This document shows positions 12,238-25,106 of a stretch of DNA of 64,000 bases, in pieces. The stretch comes from Piper betle (Eukaryota > Streptophyta > Magnoliopsida > Piperales > Piperaceae), in assembly GCA_033002965.1 (NCBI GenBank), contig JAURVB010014040.1, positions 1 to 64,000 of the forward strand. Direction: 5' to 3'. A model generated the notes under the pieces. It saw only the letters and a list, made by a program, of their open reading frames with translations. It was not told the DNA's origin and searched no databases. Both the position numbers and the translations under genes were made by a program. Numbering within the stretch: the first letter of the stretch is position 1; each line of letters begins with the position of its first letter.

Positions 12238-13338
12238 TTATATATTGTTGGCCTAAATTTAAATTGGTATAGTAAAGTGTAAAGCATGAATGCATTACAT
12301 TATGTAGAAATCTAAACATTTATTTCTATTGTTTTTAGAATTATATTGTTGACATTATTTTATCCTAAAATAGTTTAGCCCACACCAATTTTAAATGTGC
12401 TCCACAGTCAATGTGGGCAAAAAAAGAATATTCTTTTGTAGTGAATGCAATTATAAAATATTTATAAAAAGGTCAATGTCTTCAAATCGTATCAGTATGA
12501 AAGATCAAGATCTATAAACTCAAATAACACATCTATTCTATGGATTCATTTTATTTTTCTTAATGATTTGACTTGTAATGATCAATCCTAGCATTGCGAA
12601 ATATTTTATGATTGATAAGGAGATTTATATTTATCACTTAGAAGGCTTGTCTTTTCGAGCAAATCGTTGAGCTCAGACCTAGCGAGGCGCGAGTGCCCTC
12701 GCCGGTCGTATTCCTACCAATGTAAAGTATTTTCCTTTCTTTGTCAACATACTATACATATATACTGTACAAAGACCTCTTAACGACGGAATGCGGCAAG
12801 TTCACTCATTGAACAAGCAAATTCAACATGGGTGCACCCTTCAAGACGCTGCAAATATTGCTTTCTTAATCTGTACATGATAAATATTTTGCCTCCATTA
12901 TTTATACCAAATTGCAAAATCTTAGCGAAAGCATGGAGTCTAGCCATGTCTGTAACATGCCAACTACTTCTCAAGGTCAAGAAGAAGGCGCACCAACTTT
13001 CAGAGAGATTGCTTCCAAAGTCAACAGATGGAAGCAGTCCACGTGAGAAACCTTCCATGGATGCTGGCACTCACAGGCCCAGATCTCCATTCCCTTTGAT
13101 ATTCTTCTTCTCTTCGCATCAATCTCTCCCCCTTCTACATATCAACCTTTTTTTTCTTCTATAGCTATATATTCTTTTTGTCCTTTGTATCAAAAGCTTT
13201 GGCCCACCCACCTTTACTATCTTGCCTTGTAAGGACTCTTTTTCTATATGATACATATTCCCATCTTTTCCTCTTTCCTCTTTCCTCCCCCTTCTCCTAG
13301 TAGGCTGGCCATCCGTCCTCCTAGGAGAATATGCTTGA
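9320..13338. other. AT-rich intergenic region upstream of the LBD gene
   Basis: Long runs of A/T with short open frames in all phases. The overlapping open frames at 12780-13164 on both strands have no domain I recognise and lie where the LBD promoter and 5' UTR should be; a CT-rich leader (about 13100-13320) directly precedes the LBD start. An isolated CG-rich patch at about 12670-12710 is unexplained. Confidence 0.45.
12199..12232. repeat. (TA)n microsatellite
   Basis: About 17 uninterrupted TA dinucleotides inside AT-rich intergenic DNA. Confidence 0.9.
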
Positions 13339-14396
13339 ATGTCCAGAGATAGGTATGTACTCTACAAACTACATATAATTCATCCTAATCGTCTTTTCCT
13401 TTCAATACATGTAGGTGAACTTTTGTCCCAATTCCTTTGTTTTGTGTATTTGTCTTGATCAGGGAGATAACACTAAACGAGGTGGGAAAGAAGATCAAGA
13501 GAGATGTGGATGCATCAGATCATCAGATGGGGATTAATAGTAGACACCAACTAGGGCCGGCGGTCACCCTAAACACAACAACACCCTGTGCGGCCTGCAA
13601 GCTCTTGAGAAGAAGGTGTGCTCGAGAGTGCCCATTTGCTCCTTACTTCTCTCCTCATGAGCCCCATAAGTTTGCCTCTGTTCACAAAGTCTTCGGTGCA
13701 AGCAACGTCTCCAAGATGCTCATGGTAATTTATTCGATCCATTTGGCCACAACATTAATATATGATGCACTTCAATCATAAACTTATAGTTTTTGAATTA
13801 GGGTAGTTTTGTATTCATCTTATAAATCTTCTACCTTATTCTAAGGCGTTGGAGGCATGAATCCTAATCTTGCATCTATGTGATTACAAATGCAAAGCTT
13901 GGATGCCTTCGCCTTAATTAAGCATTCTTCATTTGTATTTTCATGGGAAAGACATCTTAATTTTAGCTGATTTTAATTTCAGGAGGTACCCGAAAGCCAG
14001 CGTGCCGATGCGGCCAATAGTCTTGTTTATGAAGCCAATTTGAGGATCAGGGATCCAGTGTATGGATGCATGGGTGCAATTTCAGCCTTGCAACAACAGG
14101 TTCAAGTTCTACAAGCTGAGCTCAATGCTGTAAGGGCAGATATAATAAGGTTCAAGATGAAGGAGAGTAGTGGTAATATGATTTTCCCTACACCTCAGGC
14201 TGCTCTACTTGCAGCTTCTGGTGTGGTCTCAATAGCTGCTCCTCCACCCATGTTGATAGCCTCATCACAACCAGCATCAATTCCTACCCCTAATTCCGCA
14301 GTCATGTCTTCTTCTTCCATGCCCATCTGTGCACCACCAAGCAACAATGCTTATCATAACTCCATTACTAGTGACAAAGTCTCCTATTTTAATTGA
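13339..14396 (+). CDS. LBD15: LOB-domain transcription factor, LBD15-type
   Basis: Plant-specific DNA-binding factor of the AS2/LOB family, acting in the nucleus; Arabidopsis LBD15 is linked to vascular and meristem development. Three coding exons: 13339-13352, 13463-13724 and 13983-14396, all GT-AG, in phase, 229 residues. The zinc-finger-like block C-x2-C-x6-C-x3-C is complete (CAACKLLRRRCAREC), followed by the GAS block (FAPYF...HKFASVHKVFGASNVSKMLM), the EVPESQRADA segment, and the coiled-coil-like ALQQQVQVLQAEL. The C-terminal third is Ser/Pro/Ala-rich. I chose the ATG at 13339 because the 14-nt exon MSRD joins in phase to R-E-I-T-L-N-E-V-G-K-K-I-K-R, which fits the MSRExE...GKKIKRE start typical of LBD15. 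The upstream ATG at 13331 would put a stop right after the splice. Later ATGs in exon 2 (13437, intronic) would give a non-family start. The gene looks intact. A single-gene locus with no related neighbour. Confidence 0.9.
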
Positions 14397-17300
14397 CTTT
14401 GTCAGATTTGCTGGCCAGTATGTTATGTCCAAAAGAATCATGATAAGCAAAGAAAATACTGGAATAAATGTGTTCACTCGATGTTGCATGCATATGGATA
14501 TTCCTACATGTTCTTGCTTCTTCAATGTAAACTGGTGGAGTTCAAATTATTCATGAGGATTAGTTTCTATGGTAATTATCTTTCTGGGCATTTTCCAACT
14601 ATAGTGCTTCTACTAATTTCTCTTAATTTTACCATATAATATATCACTATTCCTATACTTGTCTACATATTAGTTGGTCCTTATATGCAGACGATGACCA
14701 TACACGGTTTCAAAAATTCAATTCCTTATCAATCACTTGTTCAAGAATACAAGTAGTCAAGCAGCGCACAAGTATTATCATTTGTCACAAATGCAGGTTG
14801 ATCTCAACCTTAGAAGGAAATTAATGCAGCAAAATAGGTAAAGTACTGGCCAATGGTACAATTTATGCAAATTTTAAGTGTTTCATACTATAGTTATTAT
14901 TGTCATAAGTCATAAGTTAATTATATGGTATGTAATCATGAATGGTTTATACTTATCCATGAGCTTTTGGATGTTAATTAAATGTTTGATCATTGTAAGG
15001 GTATTTTCTTTTATCAATATACTAAGAGTTGATCAAGCTGTCTACTTTGTCAAAAAAATACTAAAATTTTTCCGATTTCTTTCACATCAATAACGGATTC
15101 TGTCATCAATGATGCTTTGTAACTTGATTTTCTTGGAGATGGTCATAACATATAATGTTAGGTGTTTTTTTTAAAGCAACATATAATGTTAGATTAGATG
15201 AACTTGTACAGATCTAAGTATAAAATATTGTTGGGTGGTCAATGGTTTTGAGGTAGCCATTGTTTTCCTTGGCGTGTGGAGTTCTAAATGGCCGATGAAT
15301 GCACCATTGAATTAATACCTGTAATCTATTCCATACTTTGAATTAATAAAAACGAAGTAAAAACGTGGGGAGCTGCAACCTTTTATGTCTTTGTCTCCCA
15401 TCTCCCTTATTGAACTATTTTCATAAGCCAATTTCTTGTTCCATCTGTGTTGAGTGCATATGCAAAAACTCATACGATGATGTGATGGAATTTGGTCCAA
15501 TGTCATGGGTTGCTTCAAATCATCGCATCCATTCTGTCTACATTCAATGGAGTAGCCAAGACACACACACACACTATTCGTAAACCAAACATTTGTAAAC
15601 CTCCTTTCAATGCAAGAGGGTAGCTAGCAACGTTGAAGATTAAAAAAATGCAAGCACACATTCGTGTGCACACCAAACATTGACCAAACTATGTTCAATG
15701 TTGCATATATAAGTGTTATAGGATATTAGAAATAGGTTTCATTGTCAAATAAATTGATTTAGATCTGATCATCTCATGTGATGGTGATTATACTATTTGG
15801 GTTTTTTATTTTCATGTTGAATTAGTAAATTTGCATGTGGGTGGTTAAGCAATTGCTGCCCATTGGTTGCACTCTAATTCCAATGTCGTCTCATGTGTGT
15901 ATTTCTCATTAAGCAGTTGTCTTCCAGTTGTTTAATATAAATTATTAGTACTCGATGAAAGTTTGTACACGCATGTACTTTGATTGATTTGAGGTCGGCA
16001 ATATTAAGATCATAAAAATATACACGCCAAACATTTGTTTGACTGCTATACATATGGATTAATATTGGGTCATTTATTATACTAAATTCATTAATTTCTA
16101 GAGGCTTCAAAATATTCAAGTGTTATTTCTTAAAAACTACAAGAAAAAGGGACGGGCTGATGCAGTTAGTGAGCAAACTGTGCTTGTCTTAGTTTGACTA
16201 AGTAGTTTAAACTTGTACTCATTATTTTAGAGCTTGAACAAATATTTTGTCAGATAATAATAATTCGATGAACTATGAACAATAATTGAAGAAGGGAGTG
16301 ATCAATTTGTTTCAGTTTGAAACTTGAGCTCAATGTATTTTGCTTTACAAAATGTTCGGCGACTTTAATATTTTATTTGATACATTTTTATTCTAAGTAT
16401 TAGTAACATATACGCCTTCAAGAATCCTTATACTATTTTAAAAATTTATCATTATTAATATTTTACCTTAAAAGTTGACTTTGAAATATTTTTTAGTTGA
16501 ACCATCAAATAGCTTGTTTGTCTTAATCGATCAGATTTGACCAGAAACTATTTTAAATAAAACACGAACCAAAAATAAGCAGAAGAGTGTTTGGCTCAAG
16601 GTTGACTCAAGATATATAATCTTATAATAAATCATGAGCAAACTAGCTTAAAAATAAACTAAATATGAACAAAGTGATGCTCTAACTTAATTCAGCTCAT
16701 TTACACCCCTATATATGGGCATTTGGTCCTACTTAATGAGTAAACATGAAAACCTTTTCAAGTGGATGAAATTTAGGATGAATTTTGAGCGTGACAATCA
16801 AACAAAGGATATAATTTTTTTTTTAAAAAAGAGAACATATAGAATTAGTAAAGTGTGATAATTTGCTAATAATTTCTTTGATTTCTCTAAGCTAATATTA
16901 ACTGCAAAAAATTATAAGTCTCTTTTTCATTTTTTTATTTTTCAAAAGGCTGATAATTTTCTTTTAATTTGAAAAATATGAAAGAATTATTTTTTCGTTC
17001 GCCCAATGCTGCAATAGATTATATGTTCATATTATATATGTTCCTTAATTATGAAATTCGAAACAAATAGTTCCAATGTCCAATATGATTCTAAAACTTT
17101 GTTGATGACTCCATTTCGTAGTGTAAAGCAAAGAAAATATCATTTAGATCTTTATATGTTAGTACTTAATACTTATACTAGATTTAAATAATATTGTAAG
17201 TCATATATTTATTGTTATCATTTTTGCTCTACGAGGGTCTACTTTGTTATTTGTATTAAAATTAATTATGTGACTCTCTCCTCAGGAACACTCAAATCCA

Positions 17301-19943
17301 CTCTCCATGAGCAACAAAATTAAATAATGAACGTGAGACTGGAACACGAATTACAAGACGAAGGGCAGTGCGAGAGAAATTAAAGAAGTATATGATAGAG
17401 TTTTGGACCTTAGTCGGGTAGTATTGGGGTAGCGTGTCAAACCAAGGATTTAGTCTTTTGGCGTTGATTAGAAATGTAAAAAAAGTGAGGGATGCTGAAT
17501 AGAAAACGTCGTTGCATTGGTTTGTCATCTCTGAATGATATTTGAATTGTTTCTATTTCTTCGATCTTCATATTTTATTGATTCAATTGAAATTTGGAGT
17601 TGGAGATAGACTCAATTATGGGTGGGAAGAAGCATATTCCATCCAATTTGGCTGTCGAACTTCAACTTTCAGTCGATGCTGGTAATATAGACTCACGCTT
17701 GACTCTGCAACTCAAAATTATCTAACTTGACTTGGAGTCGTTTACATTGATCTTTTGTTAATTTAATAAATAAATGATCATATAAAATTAGAATATATAA
17801 CACTTTTTGATGCTTAAAAAATTGATGAATATAAAATCTATATTTGAATAATTCATTCATTTAGCTAAACTAAAAGAAAAAATAATATGTTTTAATAACT
17901 TCTATGACTTGACTCATAAAATTTATCCTTATATGAAGTTTCAATTAGAAAGACATAAAATAGATTAAATTCAAAGAGTTTTTAGATTTTTTTAAAAGTA
18001 TGATTATCAAAAAGGTCGCCAGGTAAAGTAATAATATTTCATGTTTGTTCAAAGGGGAATCATCTTTCAAGAAATTAAATAAACCTACGTACTTAAAATG
18101 AGGTAACTTTAGATCTCTTGATGTTCCTCTTACAAATGACTTTTTTATCTTTGATTGTTTGGAAATGCGTGTCATTCTCAGTGATCGATAGCAGGGTGTT
18201 CAACTCTTAACTTTTTCTATAATAATATGAAGTGCATTAAGCATACACTCTTCGTTTGATTTATAGTCCATACTCTATACAAGGTGAGATGTTATACAAG
18301 GAGGAATTGCCTTGGAAAAAGACAACAATTAGACAAAACATTTTGAAACTATATAGCTAGACTGACTTAATTTATTTAGCCTCTGTAAAGCCTCTATAAA
18401 TTACGTTTAACTTCGAGTTTAGTGCAGCCTGTGAGGTCAATTAAGTTCCAAGTCTCATTGTCCATGCTCCTTCAATAATATAAACTCATACCAGTACTTC
18501 TACTGGTGAACTTAGATTAAAGAATTTGGTCCATGGCGAGTCATTAGTTCATCCTCTCCATGTACAAGTGTTAATGGCCATGGGAGCCCAAGAATTAAGG
18601 TGGTAATTAAGTGCAATCTTCTTATTTTGGTGGGATTGTACACGAGTAATATTTGATATTTGTCCTCCGTCAATTGGTTCTATAACAACCCACAAAATGA
18701 TAGTCCTACATTATTTTTGTTAAAATAGTTAACCTAAAATACAGAATTGGATGATGGTGAACAGATGGGCTAGATTAAGTGACCCTTACTGATATAATAG
18801 ATTTTATGATGTCCGATTATTTGTTTGAGAATTTTATAATCAACCAATTTTAACAAATTCCACTTTAAAATTTTTTCTCGACCCATAGGACCAGTTGAAG
18901 TGCCTCACCATATACCCTATATTAATTTGCCCATGCATTTATCCCTCTCATCCCTGAAATTATCAATACGAAACAAGTTTGTGTGACAATCAAAGAGGAA
19001 GAGAATTCTTAACCGTTGGCTGAAAGCCATGGCTAGAAGATCTCACTAGCTACTTGGTGATCAAGAAGGTTGGAGCTCAAGGGGTTCATTATATAATGAT
19101 AGAACTGTTTCTTATTCATATCTTGCTTGCTTTATGAGACAAATGCATGGCATGGGCGACGTTAGAAGCACATTTACTTCGTTGGCAAAACATCGAGAAG
19201 ACTTAGTTTAGAAGCGTATATTACTATTTTTAGTGTTTGAAATACTCTTACTGAAAATGCGACGAAATATAGTGTTCTCGGGGTGTTGCCCTATTTTTAT
19301 TTGAAAGGCGTTGTGTAAGAATAGTCTCATGAGTGGTATTTTGTGTATAGGTGAGTTCTTAAGCTTTCTAAAATGACTTAAATAATTAGGACCCATTTAA
19401 CACATTGGACACAGCTTGATGAGCATAGTCAGCAGTTATTAGCTATAAAAAATGGAAGCTTTCTATTGTATAGTTTAGGTCTTTGTATCATTTTAATATA
19501 TATTTGATTTTTTAATTTAATTTTTTTCCTAATTCTGGTTTTATTTCAAAAATATACTATTTAAAGTGGTATAAATAAAATATTGATGATATAAAATATT
19601 TTTGACATCTTATAAAATATTTCATTTATAATTTTCATATTCGGTTAAAAACCTGTCCATCCGGATGAACCGAAGACTCCCCATAGTAGTTAATTATAAG
19701 CCTGGTATGGTAGCTACTAGGATTGGCCAAATGACTTAAATAAATGCTCTCAAGGGTAATATATCATCTAGTTATTTACAACAATACAAATCGTCCTGCC
19801 GTGTTATTTAGGAGCGTAATTGTTGAATGTGATCATATTAGCTATTAATGATCTGGTTCTTAATGTTAATAATTTTTTCATAAAATAATATATTATAATC
19901 TTTGTTCAAGAGCTTTAATTAATATATTTTTGCATATTAAAGA
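14397..19943. other. AT-rich region with no recognisable gene
   Basis: 14397 to about 14560 is likely LBD15 3' UTR. Beyond it the sequence is AT-rich with short unconvincing frames. The only item I can attach to a gene family is a weak peroxidase 5' remnant near 18.98-19.10 kb, listed separately. Confidence 0.45.
18980..19100 (-). pseudogene. Possible peroxidase 5'-end remnant
   Basis: The - strand carries an ATG (about 19029-19031) with 5' flanking sequence that closely matches the flank and start region of the class III peroxidase fragment at 30.8-31.1 kb: AGCTCCAAC.TTCTT, then TCTAGCCATGG. Only leader and a few start codons are recognisable; the conserved peroxidase body is absent. It may equally be a shared repeat. 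Low confidence. Confidence 0.3.
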
Positions 19944-20111
19944 TGTAACACCCTATACGGGTCACTCAATTAAGTCGGCTAACTCGAACCTAACCTAAAT
20001 GGATCCGATCTCGGTGTCTTAAAATAAAAGATAATCATTATTATGTATACATAAGATGGAAAGAACTATCACTAGATACTACGTGAATGACATGACAAGC
20101 AATTCACAGTC

Positions 20112-20161
20112 AAAGACAATCATGAGAAAATCGATAAAAGACAATCATGAGAAAATCGATA
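20112..20161. repeat. 25-bp tandem duplication in LTR copy 1
   Basis: Two identical 25-bp units side by side (unit starts AAAGACAATCATGAG). Copy identity suggests recent replication slippage. Confidence 0.85.
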
Positions 20162-22233
20162 AATTTTTTTAAATAAAACGAACAAAATGTTCCCTAAAAG
20201 TGTAATAATTAGCTACCCTGGCAACACAATAATATATATAAATATAAATAAATATTACAACATGACATAAAACATTCATTTTATAACATACTAAAATTAC
20301 AATCACAAAACCTTAGACATAAATTGGGTCTTGACCCATCTGTTTATTTTAACTGTCATGTCAATTTCAGTTGTTATTACTAGTCTAGAAATAAGTATAG
20401 TAATTTGGCAAACGATAACTAACTTTTATTTTGAAGGAAACCATATATAACTTTTGTTGAACTCTCTGCAGGGCATCTACTAGGGAGCCATCTGGCCGCG
20501 AACCTAACAACATCCTGAAGTGCTGGTCCGCTGATGCCTCTCTTAACATTTTCTCATTTTCTTTTTATTCCTCTGGACTACCAGCATATACTAAGCTCTC
20601 TTATTTCCTCTATATTTCTCTCGGCCCTAAGCTCGAAGGCCGAGTTCTCTTAGGCAGTCACTTTCAATACCCTTTGAACCACATATACGGATGTGCACTA
20701 TATTAAACAGTACCCATAAACCTCCATGTTTCTCCGGGTGTGAGGAAACTCAAAATACGGAGTTGTCAAGACCCCTCGGGAATGTAACAACCCTCTCACC
20801 AATCCAGAGCCCGCTATGAGTGACACGTGCACCCGCTTATGGTATGTGCAAGTCGGTTTTATCATTTCTCGTCTCACTAATAACTCGATAAAATTATATA
20901 TAGGCATGGGAATGGATTTATTATTACAGGCCAAAAGGCAACTTACGGTGGATATTGTTTTTGAAATCAGACTTGAAGGATCTCATCCGCGAAGGTTATT
21001 AACCATAAAAACTATAGGCTAAATGACCAGAGTTAAGTGGGATCCAATAAAACACCACTTAACCCGTCCTCCAAATAATAAATTAAACCACAATAAAGTA
21101 AAATAAAAAGTAAGGAACGAGTCCTAAACGGAGCTGGTGGAAGCTCTACGTGAGGCCACGCCCTTAGGCGAAGAGCTCTTACTCTATTCCTACACATCAC
21201 AATTAAATGCTAACGTCCAATTCTAACTATATGATGCACGAGTGTAATGAATAATTATATAAGATCACAGTTAGTCAAATTAAGAACATAACAATACATG
21301 AAATCAGAAAATAAAAGTTGTTACTAACATAACATGAGTACTCCCAATAACTTAACCCAAACCATGAAAACCAAAGTCCTTATTACTTCTTTCTTACGCA
21401 CTTACCCGATTGCTGGTGCATACTCACTAACTAAGACATGAAAACATCATCATTCGCTATAATTACTTGCATTTAACTTCATTCTTAATTTATCATTGCC
21501 AGTTCATAAATAATCTAACAATGCTAACTATAATGGAACTATTACTTATGTTAGACATCATTTCAACAATTTTAGAACCCTAAATTGTAAGCAATTACTT
21601 AAGGCCACACACATTTAATTACCCCAAGACTTAAATCACATTTTACATATCTTCTTCATCGCTAGAATAAAAACTACTTTCACACCAAATCATAACAACA
21701 AAATAAGTAACTATGAATAACTTTAACCTTTCCATACTCTTTAACATGACCCATGAGCATCTATCTACCTTGATAAGTAAAGAGTTAGGGCTCCTGCTTG
21801 TCATTCAATTCCGGTGTTGTTGATTAGTTATTATTAGTATCATATTAACCTATTCAATTCTAATTCCATAATTTCATCAAAGAGTCCCTATTTGAATCAA
21901 TTCCTATGTCATTATCTCAATTCCTAAATTTATCTTCCTCTCATATCAATCTTTGCCCTGACTTAGTTTTCTAATTAAATAATTAATGAAACTATACAAT
22001 TATCACCCTAATACTTAACTTCATAATTTTTTTATCATAAAAAATATCATATTAAATTTTATAATCAAATAAATTGAATTACCATTAATCCTAATCAATT
22101 CCTAATTACATAAAGAATTTATTTAATCAGCAGTTAATTATTGCAAATTTACAAAATTTACATATTAACAAAAACATGATAAATTCTTTGAAATTATAAA
22201 TGATATGCATGATGATGACAATAAATTAAAATT

Positions 22234-22860
22234 TTAAAATTTGAGAAGCGATGAGCCTCGTGATGATGAGTGTGGCGGTCGTGGCTGCAATTCGATCGGC
22301 AAGTGGTCTAGGTCGTTTGGTTGGGGTGGCTGGTTGGAAATTGGCCGACGGCGGTGGCGGATTACCACTACTGGTGGCGGCCAAAGGAGAGGTAGGAAGG
22401 GCAAGAGAGGTAGGGGAAATGGAAGAGAAAAGGGAGGGGAGGGAGAGGTTGAAGGGGGAGGGAAGCTGGTTGGTGGTGGCGAGGCGGCAGTGGCACGTCG
22501 ATGGCGGCGATTAGGAAACGGCAAGGAGCACCTGCAGGGAACAGGGGTAGGAGGATGAATAAGGGAAGAAGGAAGGGAAGGGGATGCTAGGTGATGGTTT
22601 GGTTGGGTAAGGGAGGCCGAGGGTGGAGACGGTGACGAGCTGCCGGTGGTGACTAGGATCGGCATGCAGCAGCAAACAGTGTAAGGAGGAAGAAGAGCTA
22701 GGAGGGGAAGAAAGGAGATAGGTGGGGAGGAAGGAGGCTGGGCTAAGCGACGGCGGCACTGGCCGGCAGCAGTGCGACCGACGGTGGTGCCGCATCAGAA
22801 ACAAGGGAAGGGGTGTTGTGTCGGTCGACAAGGAGAAGGGGGAGGTGAAGCGTCAGGGTA
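22234..22860 (-). other. GC-rich Pro/Ser-coding-like core of LTR copy 1
   Basis: A sharp GC-rich island in AT-rich surroundings. The - strand has overlapping open frames of 143 and 106 codons rich in Pro, Ser, Arg and His. The composition is low-complexity, no domain is visible, and other family copies have only loosely similar frames, so I do not call it a gene. It is the copy-1 counterpart of the GC-rich cores at 28.25-28.93 kb and 33.5-34.07 kb. Confidence 0.55.
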
Positions 22861-24527
22861 AAATTAGGGCAAGGGCAATTTTGTAATAAAAATTTAACTC
22901 GCCCTCGACACTAGTCAATAATATGAAATAAATCCCATAAAATAAAAATAAATTATAATAAAATATTATAAAATAAAATAATTGAGTCTTAACTCGAATG
23001 ACATCCTCTAAACCTACTAACCAACCTAAAAATAATAAATAAAGCATCCTAACGCGATAAACAACCCAATTCTAATTCTACAATCCACTAAAAATAAAAA
23101 AAAAATTAGGCGTATTCTCATATACTCTGATAACTCATTCTGCTACTGCCTTACTGACGTTATCATCATATACTTAGGTACACACGACCCTTATAGCTCA
23201 TAACACATAGCTGACCTTGACTCAGTACGTGTGTTCTGAAAGCTGAATCGATTGAAAATAGCAATCGAATCGAACCCTTACTTGGGTCGCAGTTTTGACC
23301 ATAGATACTAGTTGCCACTGTGATTAATTTTGCATTGTAACTTCTAGCTCTAGCATGTGCACAATGCACATTTGTGAAGTAGATATATAAGATTGTAACC
23401 ATGACCCAACTTGTCATGCACTGAGCGCTCTCACAAAGTGAGTGGAGCACTTGTGACACTCGTTGTAACACCCCAATTAGGCCCAAGTGCAGACCAAACT
23501 ATGATGTTAAAATTTGGAAAGCTATTCATTGTGCTATTGATTTGGACTAATGTCATAGAAATGAATCTCAACCCATAAGGATGCTTAAGATGGAAACCCT
23601 ACTGCTTACTACATGATGCATGATGATAATTCATGCTATAGGAGGGAAACTTAACTTAAAGGCTCCTAACATGAGCACTCTATGTCATGAGGGAGGCAAC
23701 ACCTCCCCTGTAATGAAGAAGGTGACTTAAGAAATACTAACTACTATGAATGCTTAACCAAATGCACAAGCCATTTCGTACTCTTAGTTTAATCTTTGAG
23801 TTAGGTAGCTTATAATGTGATGCTAGACACGTTGAAATAGAGTCACAAGGGTCATGATTACTTGTTTTATATTCCCTATACACTCACTACAATAATTACT
23901 AACACACGGCATTCTTCAAGTGCCAGGGCATCATACCCGAACACTTGGTCTTTTTGTGTATTCTTCATGTGGTAAGAACCGTAAGCTCTTCCAATCCATG
24001 TTGCTTCAGCCCATACACACAACTACAACCAAACAATTTTATTGTACCTTGAATGATCCATCGTCAGTTTCGGGACTCTGTGGCTCAAGCAAAACCTTGT
24101 AGAAGATCGTTAGTTAATACCCCAGAGTTAACTACCTTGCACAGAAGATTGATTAAATAAAACAGTAAAGCAAAAAGCACAACATGCTAAACAATCTAAG
24201 GTATCAGTTAACATACTACAGTTCATGATTGCAAATACACTTAAGGGATCAAACTCAATTACATTCTCCAAAATACATAATCAAACATAACTACACAACG
24301 ATCAACGGCTTTTACCCCTCGCCATGAACCATTCGATCTCCTCCGCCAATACCAGTCATAGCTAAGGAAACACACCTATGTATATATGACGAAACCTTCA
24401 GTAATTAAATAAGTTTGATTACTGGTCTGAAAATACTTATTGATACATCAAACTGGCAAATGGGTCAGCTAGTACCCATGAATAAAAGTACTTTAATTAA
24501 AAAATTAAATAAATCAGCACGCATTGT

Positions 24528-24785
24528 GAGATGAGTCTAATAATCTATACATAGATAAATGAAATGAGTTCGGCAATCTATACACAAACATGTGAGATGA
24601 GTCTAACAATCTATTCACGGATAAATGAGATGAGTCCAACAATCTCTACAGAGACAAATGAAATGAGTCCTGCAATTTATACACGAACAATGAGATGAGT
24701 CTGACAATCTATACACAAACAATGAGATGAGTCCGACATTCTATACACGGACAATGAGATGACCCAACAACCTATACACAAACAA
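24528..24785. repeat. Minisatellite, about 8 units of 31-34 bp
   Basis: Each unit runs GAGATGAGTC-y-ACAATCTATACACrGACAAAT with substitutions, such as GAAATGAGTTCGGCAATC in the second unit. Units are contiguous with no unique spacers, so this is a tandem array and not a CRISPR. It lies in the LTR-like stretch 23.46-26.5 kb. Confidence 0.8.
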
Positions 24786-25083
24786 ATTAAATTGAAAAAC
24801 CCTTGTACTAATATATCTACTAGGCCTAGGTAAGGGGACTATATCATACATTTTCTGTATCTCCAATAAAGCTCTTCTGACTCTATCCCACGGTTGGAAA
24901 TCAAATTTACGATAGAGCCAAGCAGAGGGCCAAACAAATGTTAGCCCTATAGATCTGGATGAGTTGAGCTCCTCATCCTAACTCGATGAGCTCACTCCAT
25001 GTATCATGATAAGTGAAAAAGAAGCCTTAATCACTCTTCACCAAGATGACACACAAACGAGCGCAAAATCTACACAAACACAA

Positions 25084-25106
25084 CACACACACACACACAC
25101 ACACAC
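25084..25106. repeat. (CA)n microsatellite
   Basis: About 11 CA dinucleotides in tandem. Confidence 0.85.

Larger units (their letters stand above)
19944..23300 (-). mobile_element. Long LTR of the TGTAACACC family, copy 1
   Basis: Begins TGTAACACCC at 19944 and can be followed through family landmarks: a CCGGGTGTGAGGAAACTC block (about 20734), CCAATCCAGAGCCCGC, GGCTAAATGACC.GAGTTAAGTGGGATCC (about 21018), the AACGAGTCCTAAACGGA block (about 21117), a G-rich core on the + strand (22.24-22.85 kb), a TTTGTAATAAAAATTTAAC segment and a tail near 23250-23300. The far end is diverged and I found no target-site duplication, so the right border is approximate. No gag or pol reading frame is present. 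Strand is inferred: on the - strand the core reads as a CT-rich, CCACCGCC-like leader and the element ends GGTGTTACA, as many plant gypsy LTRs do. Confidence 0.6.

Noticed and set aside
12780..13164. Two overlapping open frames of 96 and 110 codons
   Set aside because: They lie on opposite strands over the probable LBD promoter and leader, with no recognisable motif, so they are likely chance frames.
13437..13781. LBD gene starting at the ATG 13437 as a single 114-residue frame
   Set aside because: It begins in intron 1 and reads through the intron 2 donor; the spliced three-exon model fits the family far better.
22234..22860. Pro/Ser-rich open frames as protein-coding genes (also 28.25-28.93, 33.5-34.15, 44.4-44.8, 50.0-50.6, 57.8-58.2 kb)
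   Set aside because: Open in several frames and on both strands because of GC composition, low-complexity translation, no domain, and located inside mobile elements.
24528..24785. Possible CRISPR-like array
   Set aside because: Units are contiguous and diverged with no spacers between repeats, the window is a plant genome, and no cas genes are present. It is a minisatellite. The same applies to 36262-36518 and 40265-40408.
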